64,000 nucleotides of DNA from Terasakiella sp. SH-1 (GTDB taxonomy: Bacteria; Pseudomonadota; Alphaproteobacteria; Rhodospirillales; Terasakiellaceae), in assembly GCF_004564135.1 (NCBI RefSeq), contig NZ_CP038255.1:652501-716500 (forward strand), in the 5' to 3' direction. The notes under the pieces are model-generated. The model was given only the letters and a program-made list of their open reading frames with translations, was not told the DNA's origin and ran no database searches. Within the stretch, counting starts at the first letter, position 1. Every line of letters begins with the position of its first letter. The position numbers and the translations under genes are program-made. Positions 45,425 through 53,047 of the stretch are shown one piece after another.

Positions 45425-45428
45425 GTCG

Positions 45429-45554
45429 TTAAAGGATACCTGTTGAGAGTTTAATCAGGAAGGTGATTAACCCTGCGACCATGGCGGCGCCGATGATTTC
45501 GGGCCACCATCCCAGGTCATAGACTGGGGCATCTTTTTTATTGTCTGTTTGCAT
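45429..45554 (-). CDS. 41-residue single-span membrane microprotein of the TRAP operon
   Basis: Read on the minus strand from the ATG at 45554: a polar N-terminus MQTDNKKDAPVYDLG, then WWPEIIGAAMVAGLITFLIK as one membrane helix, and a short STGIL tail. A strong AAGGAG site lies 7-12 nt upstream, the gap to the upstream dctM gene is 11 nt, and a terminator follows directly, so it is the last gene of the dctQ-dctM operon. It is too short for most gene callers. It may be an accessory subunit of the TRAP permease. I recognise no named family. Confidence 0.65.
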   Translation of the reverse strand: MQTDNKKDAPVYDLGWWPEIIGAAMVAGLITFLIKLSTGIL

Positions 45555-45565
45555 GATGTATCTCC

Positions 45566-46879
45566 TTATTTACCTAAATTTGGGAGCCACATGGCGATTT
45601 CAGGGAAGATGAGGACAAGTGTCAGGCCGATCAGTTGCAAACCGATGAAAGGCAGGACAGCGACAAATATTTCCTGCAGGGTGACATCTTTGGGGGCCAC
45701 ACTTTTCAGATAGAAACAGGCTGGACCAAAGGGTGGGGACAGCATGTAAATCTGAATGTTCATGGCAAACAGAATACCAAACCATACCGGGTCATAACCA
45801 AGGTCAACAACAACCGGGGCAAAGACAGGCACGGTGATAAAGACAATGGCAATCCAGTCCATGAAAGTACCCAGCAACATGATGATCGCCATCATGATCA
45901 GGATGACCACAATCGGGGCCACATCCATACCTGTAAGCAGGCTTTTCAGGAAATTGGTCCCACCCATGATGTTATAGATACCGACAAGGCTGACCGCACC
46001 AACGATTAACCAGACGATCGAGCCTGTGGTGATGGTTGTGGACCAAAGGGCATCACGCAGACCTTGAATACTGAGTTCTTTGCGAATAACGGCAATCAAA
46101 ACAGCACCTACAGCGCCGAGGGCTGCAGATTCTGTAACGGTTGCAACACCGGTGTAGATGGAGCCCAAGACACCAAAGATTAAAAGGAACGGTAAAATCA
46201 AACCTTTGAGATATTGCATACGCTCAAAGAAGGGAAGCTTGGCTTCTGGGGCATCATAAACCGGACCCATTTCCGGGTTCATACGACAACGGATCATCAC
46301 ATAGGTAATGTAAAGACCAGCCAGTAACATACCCGGGCCAACACCGGCAGAGAAAAGATCGCGCACAGAAACGCCAGCTTCCGCCCCATAAACAATGAGG
46401 ACCACACTTGGCGGGATCAAGGTTGCCAGCGAACCGGATGCAACAATGGAACCTATGGACAGTTTACGGTCATAGCCAAGGCGGAACATTTGGGGCAGGG
46501 CAATCAGGCCGAGAAGAACGATTTCACCGCCTACAATGCCACTCATGGCCGCGAGGATCACACTGACAAAGATGGTTTGAACAGCCACACCACCGCGCAT
46601 CTGGCCACCTAAAATAGCCATACTGTTGAACAGGTCTCGCGCGACCCCGGATTTTTCCAGAATATTCGCCATAAAGACGAAGAAGGGAACCGCAACCAAT
46701 GTGTATTTGGTAAAGACATGGGCAACGTTACTGCCCACAAGGATCAAGCCGGGAGGGCCGAAATAGAACAGGGCAGAAGCAACCGAAACCAGAAGAGTCG
46801 ATGCCCCAAGCGGGACCCCCATTGCCATTAGGCTGAAAAGTGCCAGAATGATCAAGAGTGTGATGATTTCAATACCCAT
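45566..46879 (-). CDS. TRAP transporter large permease subunit (DctM family)
   Basis: A 437-residue integral membrane protein of normal DctM length. Family features: SLATLIPPSVVLIVYG near residue 150, ATVTESAALGAVGA near 245 and MLSPPFGPACFYLKSV near 385. It overlaps the small subunit gene by one base and precedes the 41-residue membrane microprotein. It forms the channel of the second TRAP system, with the binding protein encoded divergently at 48280. The downstream enzymes suggest a four-carbon sugar acid as the substrate (inference). Confidence 0.92.
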   Translation of the reverse strand: MGIEIITLLIILALFSLMAMGVPLGASTLLVSVASALFYFGPPGLILVGSNVAHVFTKYTLVAVPFFVFMANILEKSGVARDLFNSMAILGGQMRGGVAVQTIFVSVILAAMSGIVGGEIVLLGLIALPQMFRLGYDRKLSIGSIVASGSLATLIPPSVVLIVYGAEAGVSVRDLFSAGVGPGMLLAGLYITYVMIRCRMNPEMGPVYDAPEAKLPFFERMQYLKGLILPFLLIFGVLGSIYTGVATVTESAALGAVGAVLIAVIRKELSIQGLRDALWSTTITTGSIVWLIVGAVSLVGIYNIMGGTNFLKSLLTGMDVAPIVVILIMMAIIMLLGTFMDWIAIVFITVPVFAPVVVDLGYDPVWFGILFAMNIQIYMLSPPFGPACFYLKSVAPKDVTLQEIFVAVLPFIGLQLIGLTLVLIFPEIAMWLPNLGK

Positions 46880-47415
46880 TATCCGTGCTCCTTCTCATTT
46901 GCACCCTCAAACGGGTATTCTTCTTCATGTTCATCAGCCGGGGCGAACATGTTGGCGATCAGTTGCAGGGCATAAAGGACACAGGCAACGGACAGCATCA
47001 CTTTTAAATAGCTGGGGACAGGTGGGTTAAAGGCACTGCCGGAACGTTCAAGATGGTTGAAAGAATTCAGTGTGGCATCCCAGTTGGACCAAAGCAGGCC
47101 GAGCACAGCGATAATGCTGATAATCAACGCAATTTTGGTCATGCGGTGCCAGAGTTTTTCACCCACGATGAGTTCCATTGCCGTCACTGTGATATGACGG
47201 CGTTGTTGGGTAACAGCACCAACGGATAAGAGCCAGGCGGTGCCGCACAGGGTCATGATGGTTTCTGATGTCCAGGCCGTCGGGGCGTCCAGAACATAGC
47301 GCATGAACACTTCAAAGACAGACAATGTGATTGCGGTTATGTAAAACATCCCGCAAGTCTTACCCAGAAATACACTGAGCTTGCCTATAAGTGTATGGAA
47401 AGTATGGTTAGACAA
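46879..47415 (-). CDS. TRAP transporter small permease subunit (DctQ family)
   Basis: A 178-residue protein with four predicted membrane segments (about 12-35, 50-68, 92-112 and 132-152) and an acidic C-terminal tail containing EHEEEYPFEGANEKEH. It pairs with the DctM encoded by the next gene; the stop and start share the base at 46879. GGGAGG lies about 8 nt upstream of the ATG. It lies 33 nt after the GntR regulator gene, so regulator and permease subunits probably share one transcript. Confidence 0.9.
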   Translation of the reverse strand: MSNHTFHTLIGKLSVFLGKTCGMFYITAITLSVFEVFMRYVLDAPTAWTSETIMTLCGTAWLLSVGAVTQQRRHITVTAMELIVGEKLWHRMTKIALIISIIAVLGLLWSNWDATLNSFNHLERSGSAFNPPVPSYLKVMLSVACVLYALQLIANMFAPADEHEEEYPFEGANEKEHG

Positions 47416-47448
47416 AATAGCCTCCCTTCGAGTGTTCGGTTCTGGTTG

Positions 47449-48120
47449 TTAGAGATTTGAGAACCGATATTCGTCTAATATTTTAACAAGTTCTTTAGCT
47501 GATCTTTCGCGGTGTTCACGAAAGACGGATTTGGCTTTTTCCGCATTACCGGATGTGATGGCATCCATGAGTTCACGATGTTCCTGTGTGGATTTCACCG
47601 GCATCTCGCGCAGTTTCAAGGTCAGCATCCGTGCACGGTGAGCCTGGTCAAACAAGGTGCTGATGATTTTTTCAAGACGCTTGTTGGCACAAAGCTCAAG
47701 GAGTTTACGGTGGAAGCCATCATCGGCCTTTGCCCAGGATTCCCGGTCTTCTTCCTGAATGGCCTTTTCCATTTTAGTGGTTAGATCTTCCAACTCTTTC
47801 AAGTCATGATCATTTATGGTGCGACTCGCCAATAGATAAGCCGCTTCGGGTTCCAGGGCCGTCAGAATCTGATAAATTTCGCTCATATCTTCGGGCATAA
47901 TGGGCAAAACGCGAGCGCCACGGCGCGGAATAATCTCTAAAAGCCCTTCGGCTTCCAGTTTTAATAATGCCTCACGTACAGGTGTGCGGCTCATTCCCAA
48001 ACGGACGGCAATTTCTGGCTCTGTTGCTTGAAAGCCAGGTGGCATACGGTTTTCGAGTATTTCTTCCTTGATCATGTCATAGGCGTTATCTACGCGGGAA
48101 ACCTTGCTTTTTGCTGTCAT
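47449..48120 (-). CDS. GntR-family transcriptional regulator with FCD domain
   Basis: A 223-residue protein: winged-helix DNA-binding domain (about 8-75; AVRLGMSRTPVREALLKLEAEGLL) and an FCD ligand-binding domain (about 85-210) with the metal-type Asp and His residues (DDGFHRKLLELC, REHRELMDAI, FREHRERS). Such regulators usually repress carboxylate or sugar-acid operons until the substrate binds. A perfect palindrome AATGTATACATT lies in the divergent control region at 48159-48170 and overlaps a promoter. The gene is followed directly by dctQ, dctM and the microprotein gene. Confidence 0.9.
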   Translation of the reverse strand: MTAKSKVSRVDNAYDMIKEEILENRMPPGFQATEPEIAVRLGMSRTPVREALLKLEAEGLLEIIPRRGARVLPIMPEDMSEIYQILTALEPEAAYLLASRTINDHDLKELEDLTTKMEKAIQEEDRESWAKADDGFHRKLLELCANKRLEKIISTLFDQAHRARMLTLKLREMPVKSTQEHRELMDAITSGNAEKAKSVFREHRERSAKELVKILDEYRFSNL

Positions 48121-48158
48121 GAGAGTTCTCCTTTCGGGCTCGTGTTAAAAAATATAAT

Positions 48159-48170
48159 AATGTATACATT
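48159..48170. promoter_or_regulatory. Palindromic operator AATGTATACATT
   Basis: A perfect 12-bp palindrome of the kind bound by FCD-type GntR repressors. It overlaps the first bases of the -35 box of the dctP promoter and lies 39 bp from the regulator start, so it could control both directions. Confidence 0.65.
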
Positions 48171-48197
48171 GACAAATGCACAAGAAAATAATTTAAT
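48169..48197 (+). promoter_or_regulatory. Sigma-70-type promoter for the dctP/C4-acid operon
   Basis: TTGACA (48169-48174), a 17-nt spacer, then TTTAAT (48192-48197). It matches the housekeeping consensus closely and lies 83 nt before the ATG of the binding protein gene. Confidence 0.65.
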
Positions 48198-48279
48198 GAT
48201 TTTAACGCATCGGTGAGGATGCGGGAAGAGTTAGATCTTCAAAACGTTAGAAACTGCCAAATTTTAAGGGAGGACTTTC

Positions 48280-49323
48280 ATGTTCAAAAAGGCAATTTCC
48301 AAACTTCCGGTTCTGGCTGGTGTTATTGCAGCAGGCATGTCACTGAACGTATCAGCTGATGCTGCTGAAATGCTGCGTGTGCAGACGTCAACAAAATCTG
48401 GCGGTTTTTCGTTTCAATATATGAATGACAACTGGGTAAACAAACTGCCTGCCATGACCAATGGTGAAGTTCAAATCCAGTTCATGCCGATTAAATCTGT
48501 GATGCCGCGTAATGAAACACCCGAAGGTGTGGCAGCAGGTGTCTTAAGTGGTGATTTGACGTCGATTGCTTATTTTTCCGGCCGTAACCCGGCATTTGCC
48601 ATTCTGGGTGATCTGATCGCAGGTTATGATTCTCCGGCACAGGTTCAGCAATTCTGTAAAGATGGTGGTGGTTCTGAAGTTTTGCAAAAACTGTGGGACA
48701 AAACACTGCCGGGTAAAATCAAGGTTGTTGGTTGTGGTGCTGTTTCTAAAGAAGCACTGGTTTCCAAAAAGCCGATTAAAGGCGTTGCGGACCTGAAAGG
48801 CATTAAAGTGCGCTCTCCAGAAGGTTTGGCTGCGACAGTCTTTCGTGCTGCAGGTGCAAGCCCGGTAAATATCCCGTTCTCTGAAGTCTATACATCTTTG
48901 GAAAAAGGTGTGGTGGATGCAGCTGATGCGTCTGCTTATGTCAATAACGACAAAAACGGTTTCCACCAGATTGCAAAATATCCGCTTTATCCGGGGATCC
49001 ACTCTATGGCAGTTCACCAGTTCACAGTCAGTACAAAAGTCTGGAACAAGCTTTCTCCAGCAGCGCGTTCTGGTTTGAAAGACTGGTATTATGCGGCTTA
49101 TGCAGACCTGCTGAAAGCACTGGATGCACAAGATAAAAAGCTGGTGGCCCGTGATAAGGCTGATCCGAACATCACAGTGATTGACTGGGCGCAGAAAGAT
49201 CGTGATGCGTTCCGTCAAATTGCGACGTCTTCCTGGGAAGAAACAGCAGGCAAGTCACCGGAAGCACGTGAAGCACTGGATGCACATTATTCCTTCATGA
49301 AGACAATTGGTCTTCTGAAGTAA
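48280..49323 (+). CDS. TRAP transporter substrate-binding protein (DctP family)
   Basis: A 347-residue periplasmic protein with a signal peptide (LPVLAGVIAAGMSLNVSADAAE, cleavage near residue 29). The fold is TRAP type, with the conserved Arg region KGIKVRSPEGLAATVFRAAGA near 175-195 and SEVYTSLEKGVVDAADA near 203-219, where substrate carboxylates are bound. GGGAGG lies about 6 nt before the ATG. It is transcribed divergently from its permease genes, behind the operator at 48159. A strong terminator follows, so it should be made in excess over the downstream enzymes. Confidence 0.92.
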   Translation: MFKKAISKLPVLAGVIAAGMSLNVSADAAEMLRVQTSTKSGGFSFQYMNDNWVNKLPAMTNGEVQIQFMPIKSVMPRNETPEGVAAGVLSGDLTSIAYFSGRNPAFAILGDLIAGYDSPAQVQQFCKDGGGSEVLQKLWDKTLPGKIKVVGCGAVSKEALVSKKPIKGVADLKGIKVRSPEGLAATVFRAAGASPVNIPFSEVYTSLEKGVVDAADASAYVNNDKNGFHQIAKYPLYPGIHSMAVHQFTVSTKVWNKLSPAARSGLKDWYYAAYADLLKALDAQDKKLVARDKADPNITVIDWAQKDRDAFRQIATSSWEETAGKSPEAREALDAHYSFMKTIGLLK

Positions 49324-49337
49324 GGGTTCTCCCGGCT

Positions 49338-49380
49338 GAGGTGGGCATTCGTCCCTAACCATGTCCACCTCATTTTTTTT
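49338..49380 (+). terminator. Intrinsic terminator after the TRAP binding-protein gene
   Basis: An 11-bp stem (GAGGTGGGCAT, 49338-49348, with ATGTCCACCTC, 49361-49371, one wobble) is followed by eight T residues. As in region 1, the terminator separates an abundant binding protein from the genes behind it. Confidence 0.85.
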
Positions 49381-49413
49381 AAGAATAATTAATAATGAAA
49401 AAGGAATGTGTCT

Positions 49414-50508
49414 ATGACCACCTCTTCTATGCAAGTTGCTGTGATCAAAGGTGATGGGATTGGCGTTGATGTGACAGAAGCCACCATTGCTGTAATTGAA
49501 GCTGTAAAGGAAAAAGTTGGCGGCTTTGAACTTGATTATAACTATATCTCTGCCGGGGCAGGCTATTATCAAGAAACTGGAAAAGATATTCAGGATAATG
49601 GTGAAGAAGATGCGGGCAAGGCAGATGCAATTTTCCTTGGCGCTATTGGTTTGCCTGCCATTCGTTATGAAGATGGGACGGAAATTTCGCCCCATTTGCG
49701 CTTGCGTGACCGTTTTCAGCTTTATGCCGGTGTGCGTCCGGTGCGTGCTTATCCCAATGCGCCGCAAAAGCTGGCTGCACCGCAAGCCGCAGGCATTGAC
49801 CTTGTGATCTTGCGTGAATCTACCGAAGGATTGTTTTATTCCGCCGCCGTTCATGATCGTTGCCCGGTTGAAAATAATGAAGAAGTTCAAGATGTCATGC
49901 GCATTACGCGCAATACGACTGAGAAACTTCACAATTTTGCCTTCCGTTTGGCGCAGAAACGTAAATCACGTGGCAAGCTTGGCAAGGTGACTTGTGTGGA
50001 TAAGGCCAATGTTTTTAAATCCATGGCTTTCTTTCGTCAGATTTTTGATGAACGTAAAGCGAATTTCGCAGATGTGGAAGTGGGTTACAATTATGTTGAT
50101 GCCCAAGCACTTGACCTGATCCGTCGCCCGTGGGAATTCGATGTGATGGTCACGGAAAATATCTTCGGTGATATTTTATCTGATCTGGCTGGTGGTCTTG
50201 TTGGTGGTATGGGTATGGCCTCTTGTGCTGAAATTGGTGATAACCACGGTCTTTTTCAACCGGCACATGGCAGTGCACCAGATATTATGGGTCAAGATAA
50301 AGCCAACCCGTTGGCGGCGATCCTCAGTGGTTCTTTGATGTTGGATTATCTGTCTGAAAAATCAGGGAACCAGTCCTTGGCCGATGCTGCACAATTAATT
50401 GATGAAGCTGTTTATGCCGGTTTTGAAGCCAATGCAATTCGCCCGATGGAATTTGGCGGGGATATGGGCACACAAGCCGTCACCAAAGAAGTGATTGCAC
50501 GCATCTAA
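49414..50508 (+). CDS. Isopropylmalate/tartrate dehydrogenase-family hydroxyacid dehydrogenase
   Basis: 364 residues from the ATG at 49414, which is 8 nt after AAGGA; a GTG two codons upstream is less well spaced. It is a member of the beta-decarboxylating dehydrogenase family: VAVIKGDGIGVDV at the start, FLGAIGLPAIR near 75, RLRDRFQLYAGVRPVRAYP near 93-112, ITRNTTEKLHNFAFRLA near 170, then DVMVTENIFGDILSDLAGGLVGGMG and PAHGSAPDIMG. It oxidises a hydroxyl group next to a carboxylate using NAD(P). It is not a typical LeuB, because its neighbours are sugar-acid genes. Tartrate, threonate or erythronate are candidate substrates. Confidence 0.85.
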   Translation: MTTSSMQVAVIKGDGIGVDVTEATIAVIEAVKEKVGGFELDYNYISAGAGYYQETGKDIQDNGEEDAGKADAIFLGAIGLPAIRYEDGTEISPHLRLRDRFQLYAGVRPVRAYPNAPQKLAAPQAAGIDLVILRESTEGLFYSAAVHDRCPVENNEEVQDVMRITRNTTEKLHNFAFRLAQKRKSRGKLGKVTCVDKANVFKSMAFFRQIFDERKANFADVEVGYNYVDAQALDLIRRPWEFDVMVTENIFGDILSDLAGGLVGGMGMASCAEIGDNHGLFQPAHGSAPDIMGQDKANPLAAILSGSLMLDYLSEKSGNQSLADAAQLIDEAVYAGFEANAIRPMEFGGDMGTQAVTKEVIARI

Positions 50509-50535
50509 TCAAGAAATCAAAGGGAAGACAGTATT

Positions 50536-51804
50536 ATGAGTATTGTTCTTGGCTGTATTGCAGATGACCTGACCGGGGCAACCGATCTGGCAATGATCTT
50601 GGTACGTGAAGGTATGAAGACGGTGCAGATTGTTGGTGTTCCTGATGAAGACACCCCTGTACCGGACGCCGATGCGGTTGTGATTGCATTGAAATCACGC
50701 ACCCTGATGGCATCGCAAGCTGTCAGTATGTCCTTATCTTCTTGTGGCTGGTTGCAAAAGGCAGGGGCCAAGCAAATTTTCTTTAAATATTGTTCGACCT
50801 TTGATTCTACAAAAGAAGGTAATATTGGTCCGGTCACAGATGCGTTGATGAATAAGCTGAATTGCCGAAATACGATTGCGTGCCCATCTTTTCCTGAAAA
50901 TGGGCGTACAGTCTATCGGGGGCATCTGTTTGTGCATGATGTTCTCTTGTCTGAATCTTCATTGAGCAATCATCCCTTAACACCCATGACGGACCCTAAC
51001 TTGCAACGGGTTCTCTCAAAACAGACCTCAACGCCCATTAGCAATGTCTATTATGAGGATGTTGAAGCTGGGGTCGATGTGTTGCGCAATAAGTTTGCCC
51101 AAGACGGTATCCATATTGTGGATGCCATATCTGATGCACACTTGCGCACCATTGGGGAAGCTTGTCGTGATTTAGCGCTCATTACAGGGGGATCAGCTGT
51201 CGCACAAGGCTTGGCCGATAACTATCGCACACAGGGGCTTTTGCCTGCAAAAAGCAATGCAAACAGTTTTCACGGCCCCAAAGGAGCAGCACTGGTTTTA
51301 TCTGGCAGTTGTTCTGAGGCAACACGAGGGCAGGTTGCTTATGCACAGGCCCGCATGCCGCATTTTAAACTGGATGCATACGATATTTTAGATGGTAAAC
51401 CCGTTGCTGATGAGGCGATCAGCTGGGCCAATGCGCATTTGTCACAGGATCAACCTGTTTTGATTTATTCGTCCGCTGATCCTGCTGAGGTCTCTCGCGT
51501 GCAGGCCGAACGGGGCCGGGTTGAAGTCGGTGATCAAGTCGAAGCCGTAATTGCTGACATCGCTAAACGTTTTTATGAAGCTGGGGTGCGACGTTTTGTT
51601 GTGGCCGGTGGGGAAACATCTGGTGCTGTGATTGAGGCACTTGGGGTAAAGGCGATGGAAATTGGTCCAGCCATTGATCCGGGGGTGCCTTGGACAAAAA
51701 GTCTGAACGATGATGAAAAAGCTTTGGCTCTTAAGTCCGGTAATTTCGGGACAGAAGATTTCTTTATTAAAGCACTTGAACAATTAGACGAGCTATCTTC
51801 ATGA
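50536..51804 (+). CDS. otnK: Four-carbon acid sugar kinase (3-oxo-tetronate kinase OtnK family)
   Basis: A 422-residue member of the four-carbon acid sugar kinase family. The N-terminal substrate-binding domain (about 1-235) begins VLGCIADDLTGATDLAMILV. The C-terminal nucleotide-binding domain (about 250-415) has RFVVAGGETSGAVIEALG near 357-374 and a PGVPWTKS segment near 385. OtnK proteins phosphorylate 3-oxo-tetronate; DtnK homologues act on D-threonate. It overlaps the aldolase gene by 4 nt, giving the kinase-decarboxylase/aldolase pair typical of tetronate pathways. GGGAAG lies upstream of the ATG, 27 nt after the dehydrogenase gene. Confidence 0.85.
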   Translation: MSIVLGCIADDLTGATDLAMILVREGMKTVQIVGVPDEDTPVPDADAVVIALKSRTLMASQAVSMSLSSCGWLQKAGAKQIFFKYCSTFDSTKEGNIGPVTDALMNKLNCRNTIACPSFPENGRTVYRGHLFVHDVLLSESSLSNHPLTPMTDPNLQRVLSKQTSTPISNVYYEDVEAGVDVLRNKFAQDGIHIVDAISDAHLRTIGEACRDLALITGGSAVAQGLADNYRTQGLLPAKSNANSFHGPKGAALVLSGSCSEATRGQVAYAQARMPHFKLDAYDILDGKPVADEAISWANAHLSQDQPVLIYSSADPAEVSRVQAERGRVEVGDQVEAVIADIAKRFYEAGVRRFVVAGGETSGAVIEALGVKAMEIGPAIDPGVPWTKSLNDDEKALALKSGNFGTEDFFIKALEQLDELSS

Positions 51805-52475
51805 CAGATTTAGAATTGAGAGAGGAACTGATCCAAACCGTTTTGAAAATGAACGATATGGGGATCAATCAAGGCACATCGGGCAATGCAGCGGTTCGTG
51901 TTGAGAGGGGCTTTCTGATTACCCCCTCAGGGATGGCGTATGAAGATATTACACCGCAAGATGTGGTCTTTAAGGAAATCGGCGGGGGGTATGAAAGCCC
52001 CAACGGATTGCGCAAACCGTCCAGTGAATGGCGTTTTCATGAGGATATTTTCATCGCCCGTCCCGAAGTTAGTGCCATTGTCCATACGCATGGCAAGGCG
52101 GTGATGACTATTGCCTGTCTGCAAAAAGATATTCCCCCGTTTCATTATATGATTGGGGTGACGGGTGGGGAGACAATTCGATGTGCCCCTTATGAAACCT
52201 TTGCAACGCAAGCCTTGTCAGATGTGGCTGTTCAGGCGCTGGAAGGGCGAAAAGCCTGCCTGTTGGCCAATCATGGACAAATTGCCCTTGGGGGGACTCT
52301 GAAACAGGCTCTTTCCATGGCGCTGGAAGTCGAAACCTTGTGCGACGTTTATTGGAGAACACTGGTTGCAGGTGGTGCTGTCATTCTTGATCAAAGCAAG
52401 ATGGATGAAGCACTGGCGAAATTCAATAAAGGTTATGGAAGCGCTAAGGCTTTTGTGGACGAAGGAAAGGGATAG
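51801..52475 (+). CDS. Class II aldolase/adducin-family protein, probably OtnC-like
   Basis: A 224-residue zinc-dependent aldolase of the fuculose-phosphate aldolase fold. It has GINQGTSGNAAVRVERGFLI near residues 18-37, the metal site HTHGKAV near 94-100 and ANHGQIALGG near 154. In OtnK-linked clusters such proteins decarboxylate 3-oxo-tetronate 4-phosphate to dihydroxyacetone phosphate. The sequence also resembles general FucA-like aldolases, so cleavage rather than decarboxylation is possible. Translation is coupled to the kinase (ATGA). The ABM gene follows 2 nt later. Confidence 0.82.
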   Translation: MTDLELREELIQTVLKMNDMGINQGTSGNAAVRVERGFLITPSGMAYEDITPQDVVFKEIGGGYESPNGLRKPSSEWRFHEDIFIARPEVSAIVHTHGKAVMTIACLQKDIPPFHYMIGVTGGETIRCAPYETFATQALSDVAVQALEGRKACLLANHGQIALGGTLKQALSMALEVETLCDVYWRTLVAGGAVILDQSKMDEALAKFNKGYGSAKAFVDEGKG

Positions 52476-52477
52476 AT

Positions 52478-52762
52478 ATGTTCGTTGTACTTGTTGATTT
52501 TGTGATCAAAAAAGGCTGTGAAGAGCAATTTAATCACGCCATGTTGGAACAGGCAGAAAACTCGCTGAGTCAAGAAGTAGACTGTCACCAGTTTGATGTG
52601 TGCCGCAATCCTGACAACCCACAGGAGTTTTTCCTGTATGAGCTTTATACAGACCACGCAGCCTTTGATGTTCATTTAGCCTCTGAACATTTTATTGCTT
52701 TTGATCAATGTGTTAGCGCCTGGATTGAAAATAAGGAAGTTCGTTTGTTGCAGCGATTGTAA
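52478..52762 (+). CDS. ABM-domain protein (YgiN-like putative monooxygenase)
   Basis: A 94-residue dimeric ferredoxin-like fold protein of the antibiotic biosynthesis monooxygenase (ABM) group. Visible features are a start with FVVLVDFVIKKGCEEQFNHAML, CHQFDVCRNPDNPQEFFLYELYTD in the middle and an HLASEHFIAF segment. GAAAGG lies about 8 nt before the ATG, and the gap to the aldolase gene is 2 nt, so it belongs to the operon. Similar small ABM genes often occur in carboxylate clusters, with unknown function there. Confidence 0.8.
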   Translation: MFVVLVDFVIKKGCEEQFNHAMLEQAENSLSQEVDCHQFDVCRNPDNPQEFFLYELYTDHAAFDVHLASEHFIAFDQCVSAWIENKEVRLLQRL

Positions 52763-52818
52763 GAACTGTTATGCTCGTGGGTGGGAAAATGCAGGTGAAA
52801 ATTGGTAATACAATTGTG

Positions 52819-52834
52819 TATGGTTTACCATATA
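52819..52834. promoter_or_regulatory. UxuR/FadR-type operator, copy 1 (upstream of chemoreceptor)
   Basis: TATGGTTTACCATATA contains TGGT-TT-ACCA as its core. It lies 214-229 bp before the ATG of the chemoreceptor gene and matches the sites at 52891, 57538 and 57635. Confidence 0.6.
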
Positions 52835-52890
52835 CGTCTGGTCAATAGACGTGGTTTCGAAAATAAGCATAATACCGTAAAAATAAATAG

Positions 52891-52904
52891 TTTGGTTAAC
52901 CAAA
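52891..52904. promoter_or_regulatory. UxuR/FadR-type operator, copy 2 (upstream of chemoreceptor)
   Basis: A perfect 14-bp palindrome TTTGGTTAACCAAA, 144-157 bp before the chemoreceptor start and 72 bp from copy 1, a spacing that would allow looping. Confidence 0.65.
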
Positions 52905-53047
52905 TGATGGGAGATGAGGCTAATCGTTAGGCGATATCCGGTCCTTCGCTATTGTGGGTCTGGTTGAGACACCGTGTTGTCGCTGGTTTTGCGCAGATGG
53001 CATTTCTGTATGGATAGTGCTGTCTGTTTCAAACAGTGGGGGTGTAG

